From positions 1 through 20,400 of the forward strand of contig JACXUN010000003.1 in NCBI GenBank assembly GCA_014763905.1: a DNA stretch of 20,400 nucleotides, given 5' to 3'. Shown here piece by piece: positions 15,274 through 20,400 of the stretch. Position 1 is the stretch's first letter. Every line of letters starts with the position of its first letter. Under the pieces are notes generated by a model. That model was not told the DNA's origin. It searched no databases and saw nothing but the letters and a program-made list of their open reading frames with translations. The translations under genes and the position numbers were made by a program. This DNA is from Campylobacterales bacterium. Lineage in GTDB: Bacteria; Campylobacterota; Campylobacteria; Campylobacterales; Sulfurovaceae.

Positions 15274-16338
15274 CTATAAAGAGCCACAGACCAATTTAGT
15301 GATAATGAATCCGCCGATAACCAACCATACAAACATACTTAGTGCGGTATAGATCGGAGCCAATCCCAAACCTTTAAATTTTGCAAAACGGGTACCCATA
15401 CCCAGAGCCGTCATTGCCATGGTCAAGAGGAAGGTATCGATTTCATTAATGATCGAAACTATATTCTCCGGAATCAGGTGAAGAGAGTTGAATCCTGCCA
15501 TCCCGATAAAGTAAACGGCAAACCATGGTATAACCAGTTTGGCACCGGCACTTTCTTTGCCCTCTTTCTTGGCGGTATAGCTAAGGTAGATACCGAGGAT
15601 AATCAACATCGGAGCGATCATAATGACCCGTGTCATTTTAACGATAACGGCTGCATCTGCCATCTCTTTTGGCGAACCCGGAATAGAAGCCGGTACTGCA
15701 ACTACCTGAGCCACTTCATGGATTGTTCCGCCGATATAGATACCAAACTCTTTAGCGGTCATATGCAGGAATCCAGTAGCCGGTTCGATAATGGCTGTAT
15801 AGAGTACGGGATAGAGGAACATAGAGATCGTACCGAAGAGAACCACCATTGAGACGGCGATAGCGGCTTTGTACTCTTCTGATTTGAGTACCGGTTCGGT
15901 TGCCAAGACGGCGGCTGCACCACACACCGAGGCTCCTGATGCGGTGAGCATGGAGGTGTCTTTTTCCATACCGAAAAGTTTGTTCCCTGCCCAAGTACCC
16001 AAGATAAATGTACTCACTAACATAATAAGCGATACAAGAAAACCTTCCATCCCTACATCGATAATCTCTTGGAATGTGAGTCTAAATCCATAAAATACAA
16101 TCGCAAAGCGTAGGATTTTTTTCGCGGAAAAGGTGATACCCCCTTGCCATGCTTCGGGTGTCTGATTGTGAAGGGTATTGGCGTAGAAGATACCCATAAC
16201 GATACCGATAACCAGTGGAGAGATACCCAGTGATTGGACAAATGCAAAATTAGAGACAAAGATCGCAGCAGCAGCAAAAATCGCAACAAAAATGATACCG
16301 CTGAGCGTACCTTTTCTCTTCTCTGGAGAAAACGGCAT
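15274..16338 (-). CDS. YeiH/UPF0324 family putative sulfate exporter
   Basis: A 354-residue integral membrane protein with about ten hydrophobic helices. It has the family texts PLVIGIVMGIFYANT, ILRFAIVFYGFRLTF, GASVCGAAAVLATEPV and IGGTIHEVAQVVA. The YeiH family is annotated as putative sulfate exporter, but the substrate is not firmly established, and related proteins are linked to taurine or sulphur metabolism. The start ATG follows AGGAGG by a normal spacing. It has its own upstream -10 box and is transcribed away from coaE. A five-base-pair hairpin (GCTCT/AGAGC) overlaps its stop but lacks a T run. Confidence 0.88.
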   Translation of the reverse strand: MPFSPEKRKGTLSGIIFVAIFAAAAIFVSNFAFVQSLGISPLVIGIVMGIFYANTLHNQTPEAWQGGITFSAKKILRFAIVFYGFRLTFQEIIDVGMEGFLVSLIMLVSTFILGTWAGNKLFGMEKDTSMLTASGASVCGAAAVLATEPVLKSEEYKAAIAVSMVVLFGTISMFLYPVLYTAIIEPATGFLHMTAKEFGIYIGGTIHEVAQVVAVPASIPGSPKEMADAAVIVKMTRVIMIAPMLIILGIYLSYTAKKEGKESAGAKLVIPWFAVYFIGMAGFNSLHLIPENIVSIINEIDTFLLTMAMTALGMGTRFAKFKGLGLAPIYTALSMFVWLVIGGFIITKLVCGSL

Positions 16339-16371
16339 AAAACCTCCTTTAATTTTAAAATATTAGGTAAA

Positions 16372-16377
16372 ATTATA
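16372..16377 (-). promoter_or_regulatory. -10 box of the YeiH-family gene
   Basis: TATAAT on the minus strand, 34 bases before the start codon, in a strongly AT-rich 128-base divergent region shared with coaE. T-rich stretches upstream replace a recognisable -35. Confidence 0.5.
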
Positions 16378-16466
16378 GTATTTTTCTTTTAAAAATAAGT
16401 ATATTTGATTAAAAATTTTTTTTTGATTCAATGTTCTGATAAATAATGGAACGATAAGGGGAGAAA

Positions 16467-17051
16467 GTGGCATTTAGTTATGCAGTAGCATTAACTGGCG
16501 GTATTGCAACCGGAAAGAGTACAGTGAGTGAGATATTTAAGTCCTATGGTGTAGCGGTAATTGATGCCGATACGGTAGCTCATCAGGTATTGGATAAGCA
16601 GCGGGATCAAATTGCCGAATTGTTCGGAGTAGAATATATTCAGGGGGGAGTAGTCGATCGCAAATCTTTGGGGGCATTGGTATTTAGGGATCATGAAGCC
16701 AAAGCTAAACTGGAAGCCTTAGTTCATCCGCTTATCCGTCAAGAGATTATACGGCAATCTGAAGCATTGGATAGATTGGGTGCGGTCTATTTGGTGGATG
16801 TACCGCTTTTTTATGAGACCAACCGCTATCCGATAGAGCGGGTGATTGTAGTCTATGCTCCGCGTGCAATTCAATTAGAACGGTTAATGAAACGGAATGG
16901 ATGGACCCGGGAGGAGGCAGAACAACGTATCGATGCCCAGATGGATATCGAAACCAAAAGAGATCGAGCCACCTATCTGATAGATAATAGCGGAGATTTG
17001 CACGCTCTTCAGAGTGAGTGTGATAAAATCTACCATAAAATTAAACAGTAG
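16467..17051 (+). CDS. coaE: Dephospho-CoA kinase (GTG start)
   Basis: Catalyses the last step of coenzyme A synthesis, ATP-dependent phosphorylation of the 3'-hydroxyl of dephospho-CoA, in the cytoplasm. The 194 residues are normal. The P-loop is GGIATGKST (11-19). The CoaE substrate motif follows as VIDADTVAHQVL (32-43), then VHPLIRQEI (about 87-95), VDVPLFYE (about 110-117) and the lid-like NGWTREEAEQRI (about 143-154). The start is GTG, preceded by AAGGGG at 16457-16462. It is followed after 12 bases by the L,D-transpeptidase gene, likely in one transcript. Confidence 0.95.
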   Translation: MAFSYAVALTGGIATGKSTVSEIFKSYGVAVIDADTVAHQVLDKQRDQIAELFGVEYIQGGVVDRKSLGALVFRDHEAKAKLEALVHPLIRQEIIRQSEALDRLGAVYLVDVPLFYETNRYPIERVIVVYAPRAIQLERLMKRNGWTREEAEQRIDAQMDIETKRDRATYLIDNSGDLHALQSECDKIYHKIKQ

Positions 17052-17063
17052 GGGTTCATTTTA

Positions 17064-17561
17064 ATGGTTCGTTGGGTTATGCTAATTTCTCTTTCTATAA
17101 TATTGAGTTGTGCTGCTGAAGCGGTGCAGATGGCAGATAAGGTGATTGTCAAAAAATCAACCCGTATGCTCTATCTCTCTAGTAGCGGAACTATTTTTAA
17201 ACGATACCATGTTTCACTCGGTGTGATGCCAGATGGAGCCAAAGAGATTGAAGGAGATATGAAGACACCGGAGGGGGTTTATATCTTGGATTGGCGGCAA
17301 TACAGTCAAGTCTATAATAAATCGATTCATATCTCTTATCCCAATGCACAAGACAAAGCCAAAGCCAAAGAGATTGGGTATCCAGCGGGAGGAATGATTA
17401 TGATTCATGGAACCCCTACCAGTTGGGAACTTTCGCCGATTGGATCATGGATGCCGATGCTATTGGATTGGACAGAGGGTTGTATTGCGATGACCAATGA
17501 AGACATGGATGAGATGTGGGATCTGACACCGGATGGGACACCGATCTTCATACTTCCTTAA
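17064..17561 (+). CDS. L,D-transpeptidase (YkuD domain), exported
   Basis: A 165-residue exported cell-wall enzyme expected to form 3-3 peptidoglycan cross-links or attach proteins to peptidoglycan. Residues 1-20 form a signal peptide (ending SCAAEA); the Cys at 16 makes a weak lipobox, so lipoprotein processing is possible but less likely. The YkuD catalytic motif is present, with His115-Gly116 in MIMIHGTPTS and the nucleophile Cys140 in DWTEGCIAM. The domain fills nearly the whole mature protein with no LysM or other binding module. It follows coaE after 12 bases. Its stop lies three bases before the left terminal repeat of the MITE-like element, which may end the transcript. Confidence 0.9.
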   Translation: MVRWVMLISLSIILSCAAEAVQMADKVIVKKSTRMLYLSSSGTIFKRYHVSLGVMPDGAKEIEGDMKTPEGVYILDWRQYSQVYNKSIHISYPNAQDKAKAKEIGYPAGGMIMIHGTPTSWELSPIGSWMPMLLDWTEGCIAMTNEDMDEMWDLTPDGTPIFILP

Positions 17562-17595
17562 AATAACCTGAGTTTGATGGAGTAATATAGCCACA

Positions 17596-17694
17596 GTTTT
17601 ACGAGGTTTTTTATAGACAAGGCAGATTTTTGCAGGACTAGCCAAAGCTAATTCAAAAAAAATCTAACACAGTCTATGGGAAACCTCGTAAAAC
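17596..17694 (+). other. Hairpin 1 of the element, with loop complementary to hairpin 2
   Basis: The outer stem pairs 17596-17618 with 17672-17694 over 23 positions. In a plus-strand RNA the three non-Watson-Crick positions are all U-G (TTT at 17610-17612 against GGG at 17678-17680), so the RNA stem is unbroken. An inner stem pairs AGATTTTT (17624-17631) with AAAAATCT (17658-17665). The apical loop is 17634-17656, AGGACTAGCCAAAGCTAATT plus CAA. Confidence 0.75.
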
Positions 17695-17704
17695 CCGAAG
17701 GGAG

Positions 17705-17799
17705 GCCTAAAAAAGGCAATCTTCAAAAAATAAAATTCTTGAATTAGCTTTGGCTAGTCCTACGAATTTTGATTTTTCAAATCTTACCTTTTTTTAGGC
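17705..17799 (+). other. Hairpin 2 of the element, with loop complementary to hairpin 1
   Basis: The outer stem pairs GCCTAAAAAAGG (17705-17716) with 17787-17799, one T bulged. The inner stem pairs 17722-17738 with 17764-17780 at 14 of 17 positions. The apical loop (17739-17761) is the exact reverse complement of the hairpin 1 loop. The stems of the two hairpins are not alike, while the loops match perfectly. Confidence 0.7.
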
Positions 17800-17862
17800 T
17801 TCTGTGACTATATTACTCCATCAAACTCAGGTTTATATTACAATTTGACATATTTTAAACAT

Positions 17863-17891
17863 AGAGGATTTTTTTATGTTATACTAGCCCC
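17863..17891 (+). promoter_or_regulatory. comM: comM leader: extended -10 and three-codon mini-ORF
   Basis: TGTTATACT (17877-17885, -10 hexamer 17880-17885) follows a run of T and lies seven bases before the comM ATG, so a transcript from it would be leaderless. In the same place AGAGGA (17863-17868) sits seven bases before ATG-TTA-TAC-TAG (17876-17887), a three-codon ORF that ends four bases before comM. comM has no Shine-Dalgarno of its own. Confidence 0.45.
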
Positions 17892-19463
17892 ATGAGTCAA
17901 AATAGTCATAGTGGTAATCTTCCACCCCATAATGAAAAACCTGATGAAAATGTTATCGTAAACCGTCTTCTGAGTGCTACACTGGATGGTTTGAGTGCCA
18001 AACCAATTGAGGTGGAGGCGACCTTCACCAAAGGGCTACCTGGATTTGCTGTGGTCGGATTGGTCAGTAGTGATATCCAAGAGGCAAAAGAGCGTACCAA
18101 ATCGGCTCTGCTGATCAATGGATTTAAATTTCCTCCGCTTAAGATCACGATCAACCTCAGTCCCAGTGATATCAAAAAGAAGGGAACCCACTTTGATCTC
18201 TCTATTGCGGTGATGGTCGCGTTGCAAAAAGAGAGCATCGAAGAGGAAGATCTGTTTGTCTTTGGTGAATTGGGATTAGACGGTCGGGTGAAGAGCAGTT
18301 CGACACTCTTCCCGATTATTCTCTCGCTCAAAGAGCAGGGGATATTGAAACGAGCCATGGTGCCTAAAGCCGCGATGCCTCATCTCAGTCATATCGCCGG
18401 AGTAGAGTTTATCCCCGTGGAAACATTGGAGGAGGCGATTGGTGTCTTGAAAAATAAAAACTTTCAAGCCGCTACCCAAGCCTTTAGCTATCAATCCCTG
18501 AGTATGACGGTGGCTGATCAGATATACTACTATGAAGAGGAGATCGGATCGGATTTTTTGGATATCAAAGGACAAGGGGTTGCCAAACGAGCCGCACTGA
18601 TTGCGGCTGCCGGAATGCACAACTTCATTATGGAAGGTAGTCCGGGCTGTGGTAAAAGCATGATCGCCAAACGACTCAAAGATATTTTGCCACCGTTACG
18701 GGAAGCAGATATGCTGGCAATTGCCAAACATCAATTTTTAGATGGTACAACACCAACGTTTCAGGCGATTCGTCCGATACGTTCGCCGCATCATACCGCC
18801 ACATCGGCATCGATATTCGGCGGCGGTTCTTTCCAAGCCAAGATCGGTGAGGTCGCTTTAGCTCATAAGGGAATGCTCTTTTTTGATGAGTTGCCGCACT
18901 TTTCCAAAAATATCTTGGAAGCTCTGCGTGAACCACTGCAAGATAAACGAGTCAATATCTCCCGAGTCAACTCCAAAGTGGAGTATGAAGCCGATATTAT
19001 GTTTGTTGCGGCGATGAACCCGTGTCCGTGTGGGAATCTTCTGTCGAAACGAAAAGCGTGTCGCTGCAGTGAACAGGAGATCAAGCGATATAAGAATCGG
19101 CTTTCGGATCCATTTTTGGATCGGATTGATCTCTTTGTGGTGATGCAGGAGGTGAGTGTTGAGGATAAACAAGATATCGATTCCCAAACGATGAAAAAAC
19201 AGGTCAACCAAGCCTTCATCCGACAAAAAGAACGTGGGCAAACCAATCTCAACGGCAAACTGTTAGAAGAGGAGATTGAACGTTTCTGCCAACTCTCCAC
19301 TGATGCGGAAAAGGTGTTGATTTCGGCGATTGATCGATTTGGATTATCGCATCGAAGTATCGGGAGTATCAAAAAGGTCGCCCGCACCATTGCCGATCTG
19401 GATCAAGCAGTCATAATAGAGAAAAAACATCTACTCGAAGCGTTATCCTATCGTCGCAGATAA
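17892..19463 (+). CDS. comM: ComM family Mg-chelatase-like AAA+ protein
   Basis: ComM is a hexameric branch-migration helicase that promotes integration of DNA during natural transformation. The 523 residues include an N-terminal Lon-protease-like (ribosomal S5-fold) domain at about 25-190. The AAA+ core has Walker A GSPGCGKS (249-256) and Walker B GMLFFDELPHF (327-337). A Cys-rich insertion starts NPCPCG (376-381) and continues with KACRC, and a C-terminal Mg-chelatase helical domain follows (about 430-520). The N terminus is about 20 residues longer than usual, yet no alternative start codon exists before the conserved RLLSATLDGL. There is no ribosome-binding site at the ATG. Confidence 0.94.
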   Translation: MSQNSHSGNLPPHNEKPDENVIVNRLLSATLDGLSAKPIEVEATFTKGLPGFAVVGLVSSDIQEAKERTKSALLINGFKFPPLKITINLSPSDIKKKGTHFDLSIAVMVALQKESIEEEDLFVFGELGLDGRVKSSSTLFPIILSLKEQGILKRAMVPKAAMPHLSHIAGVEFIPVETLEEAIGVLKNKNFQAATQAFSYQSLSMTVADQIYYYEEEIGSDFLDIKGQGVAKRAALIAAAGMHNFIMEGSPGCGKSMIAKRLKDILPPLREADMLAIAKHQFLDGTTPTFQAIRPIRSPHHTATSASIFGGGSFQAKIGEVALAHKGMLFFDELPHFSKNILEALREPLQDKRVNISRVNSKVEYEADIMFVAAMNPCPCGNLLSKRKACRCSEQEIKRYKNRLSDPFLDRIDLFVVMQEVSVEDKQDIDSQTMKKQVNQAFIRQKERGQTNLNGKLLEEEIERFCQLSTDAEKVLISAIDRFGLSHRSIGSIKKVARTIADLDQAVIIEKKHLLEALSYRRR

Positions 19464-19503
19464 AGGTACACAACTAGCACACACTCCTTTTATATGATTG
19501 TGC

Positions 19504-19509
19504 TATCAT
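19504..19509 (+). promoter_or_regulatory. Extended -10 of the lipoprotein gene
   Basis: TGCTATCAT (19501-19509) is an extended -10 type element 22 bases before the lipoprotein ATG, in the 67-base gap after comM. No -35 is evident. Confidence 0.4.
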
Positions 19510-19530
19510 AGTGGAAAAAGGATATGTGTG

Positions 19531-20085
19531 ATGCGAAAAAATTTTCTGATACCTTTGAGTGTACTCTCCTTAATGTTAGTTGGATGCGGAACCAATATTG
19601 ATGAGGCTACGGATGAACCTTATGATATGTGGAACTATATGACACCGGATGTCAGTTATGAGGTCACTTATGATGTGTATGAAAACGGAAACAAGGTTGA
19701 TTATTTGGTCGAAACGACTAATGTCTTAGATATTGATAGAGTAGTGCGTGAGAGTGGTCAAGATATTATTAGCATGACACGATATGAAAATACGCTTCAG
19801 ATAGAAAAGAGTAATGAAGCACCGATAACCGTACAGCGTTTTGTTAAGGTTGGGGATCAAGATGTGTTTCAATCGACGGCTATCGACTATTGTGATGTAG
19901 AAAACTTTTATAGAAGTACACTGATCAAAGGGGTTGAGTTTTATAATGTTTTAGAAGTTTACTGCCAGACTGATAGTAGTAAAACCACATTCTATTACGG
20001 CTATAATGAAGGCATTGTTGCCTTTTATAGAGAAGAGGGTGACAAGAGGGTTGAACAGCTTAAAGTGGAAGAGAATAGACTTTGA
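19531..20085 (+). CDS. Putative lipoprotein of unknown function
   Basis: A 184-residue protein that begins MRKNFLIPLSVLSLMLVGCG, a lipoprotein signal with lipobox LVGC, so it should be anchored in a membrane facing the periplasm. The mature part is acidic and rich in beta-strand pattern, with tyrosines (YEVTYDVYENGNKVDYLVET) and two further Cys (about 133 and 158) that may form a disulphide. I do not recognise a family. The start chosen is ATG 19531, with AAGGA eight bases upstream; the longer TTG frame (19498) would put a cysteine-containing extension ahead of the signal peptide and lacks a ribosome site. It stands alone between comM and the tRNA genes. Confidence 0.85.
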   Translation: MRKNFLIPLSVLSLMLVGCGTNIDEATDEPYDMWNYMTPDVSYEVTYDVYENGNKVDYLVETTNVLDIDRVVRESGQDIISMTRYENTLQIEKSNEAPITVQRFVKVGDQDVFQSTAIDYCDVENFYRSTLIKGVEFYNVLEVYCQTDSSKTTFYYGYNEGIVAFYREEGDKRVEQLKVEENRL

Positions 20086-20126
20086 TTTAAATTAACAATA
20101 AAAAAATAAAAATTTTAAAAAAACTC

Positions 20127-20155
20127 TTGACAAGCTAATATTTTTTAAATATAAT
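20127..20155 (+). promoter_or_regulatory. Perfect consensus sigma-70 promoter of the tRNA genes
   Basis: TTGACA (20127-20132), a 17-base spacer, then TATAAT (20150-20155). Both hexamers are exact consensus. Transcription should begin near 20162, about 37 bases before tRNA-Pro. It is the only promoter in the window with an exact -35, as expected for stable RNA. Confidence 0.85.
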
Positions 20156-20198
20156 TGCATTCCTTTTTAAGAGGTATCTAAAAAAGGCTTTTAATAAA

Positions 20199-20275
20199 CG
20201 GAGTGTAGCGCAGTCTGGTAGCGCACCTGGTTTGGGACCAGGGGGTCGAAGGTTCGAGTCCTTTCACTCCGACCA
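20199..20275 (+). tRNA. tRNA-Pro (anticodon TGG)
   Basis: The acceptor strands CGGAGTG and CACTCCG pair perfectly. The anticodon arm CCTGG-TTTGGGA-CCAGG gives anticodon TGG. The T arm contains GGTTCGAGTCC, and the 3' CCA is encoded. It is 77 bases long. Confidence 0.97.
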
Positions 20276-20310
20276 TCTAGTTTTTGAACTTAAAAATATA
20301 ATAAATTTTT

Positions 20311-20387
20311 GGTAGGCGTAGTTCAGTTGGTAGAGCACCTGTTTGTGGCACAGGTTGTCGCGGGTTCGAGCCCCGTCGCCTACCCCA
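20311..20387 (+). tRNA. tRNA-His (anticodon GTG)
   Basis: The acceptor pairs GGTAGGCG with CGCCTACC, which includes the His-specific extra G at -1 opposite C73. The anticodon arm CCTGT-TTGTGGC-ACAGG gives GTG. The T arm is GGGTTCGAGCCCC, and the 3' CCA is encoded. It lies 35 bases after tRNA-Pro and is likely co-transcribed. Confidence 0.97.
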
Positions 20388-20400
20388 TAAGTTTTAAAGC

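Larger units (their letters stand above)
17565..17833. mobile_element. MITE-like non-coding element with 32-bp terminal inverted repeats and two kissing hairpins
   Basis: The left terminus (17565-17596) and right terminus (17802-17833) are inverted repeats differing at one base, beginning AACCTGAGTTTGATGGAG. The interior has no open frame. It holds two hairpins (17596-17694 and 17705-17799) whose apical loops are complementary over 23 bases. It fills the whole gap between the L,D-transpeptidase stop and the comM leader. Partial copies of the terminus occur at 11077-11111 and 12231-12251, which shows a dispersed family. No transposase is in the window, so it would be a non-autonomous element. 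No clear target-site duplication is seen beyond a possible TA. Confidence 0.8.

Noticed and set aside
15253..15300. Hairpin GCTCT/AGAGC at the YeiH-family gene end as a rho-independent terminator
   Set aside because: The stem is only five base pairs and no T run follows.
15752..15994. Additional ORF antiparallel or alternate frame inside the YeiH-family gene
   Set aside because: Its composition is a frame shadow (Arg-rich low-quality text); the YeiH-family frame is conserved throughout.
17352..17372. Short AAAGCC tandem repeat in the L,D-transpeptidase gene
   Set aside because: Only two to three units encoding K-A-K-A-K; ordinary coding sequence.
17845..17885. TTGACA at 17845-17850 as the -35 partner of TATACT at 17880
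   Set aside because: The spacer is 29 bases, far from 16-18, so they cannot act as one sigma-70 promoter.
19498..19530. Longer TTG-initiated form of the lipoprotein
   Set aside because: It would precede the signal peptide with 11 residues, and the AAGGA is placed for the ATG at 19531.
1..20400. CRISPR arrays, prophage genes, toxin-antitoxin or defence genes
   Set aside because: No regularly spaced repeats or recognisable genes of these kinds were seen on either strand.

Overview
The window looks like a chromosomal segment of a free-living Campylobacterota (Epsilonproteobacteria) species. The reasons are an overlapping type II secretion operon with short, divergent GspL/M/N-like proteins, a modA / TOBE-protein / modB / modC order known from Campylobacter jejuni, extended -10 promoters in T-rich DNA mostly lacking a clear -35 box, and moderate GC. 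A Sulfurovum- or Sulfuricurvum-like host is a guess, not something the sequence proves.

Layout: (1) 1-7460, minus strand: a compact type II secretion operon read gspK-L-M-N-C-D-E. Most neighbouring genes overlap, and the operon runs into a further pseudopilin whose first 12 codons lie at the left edge (1-38). (2) 7513-9005, plus strand: three pseudopilin genes (gspG, gspH-like, gspI-like), divergent from gspK. (3) 9079-12196, plus strand: a molybdate uptake operon, modE-modA-TOBE protein-modB-modC, that is visibly damaged. modA carries a one-base frameshift in a seven-A run. modB has lost its 5' two thirds, and a 35-bp repeat-end sequence sits at the break. (4) 12246-13873, minus strand: an MFS transporter and an RDD membrane protein, overlapping. 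(5) 13948-15165, minus strand: gspF, detached from the other gsp genes. (6) 15274-16338, minus strand: a YeiH/UPF0324-type membrane protein. (7) 16467-17561, plus strand: coaE and an L,D-transpeptidase. (8) 17565-17833: a non-coding, highly structured MITE-like element. (9) 17892-20085, plus strand: comM and a lipoprotein. (10) 20199-20387: tRNA-Pro and tRNA-His, behind a perfect-consensus sigma-70 promoter.

The secretion genes together supply the outer-membrane secretin (GspD), the inner-membrane platform (C, F, L, M, N), the ATPase (E) and most of the pseudopilus (G, H, I, K and the edge pseudopilin). No prepilin peptidase is in view.

The most unusual object is the 269-bp element between the L,D-transpeptidase gene and comM. 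It has 32-bp terminal inverted repeats and two internal hairpins. The apical loops of those hairpins are perfectly complementary over 23 nt (a kissing-loop or pseudoknot arrangement), while the two stems are unlike each other. Copies of its terminal sequence also lie on both sides of the truncated modB plus modC, in direct orientation, so the same repeat family appears linked to the decay of the mod operon.
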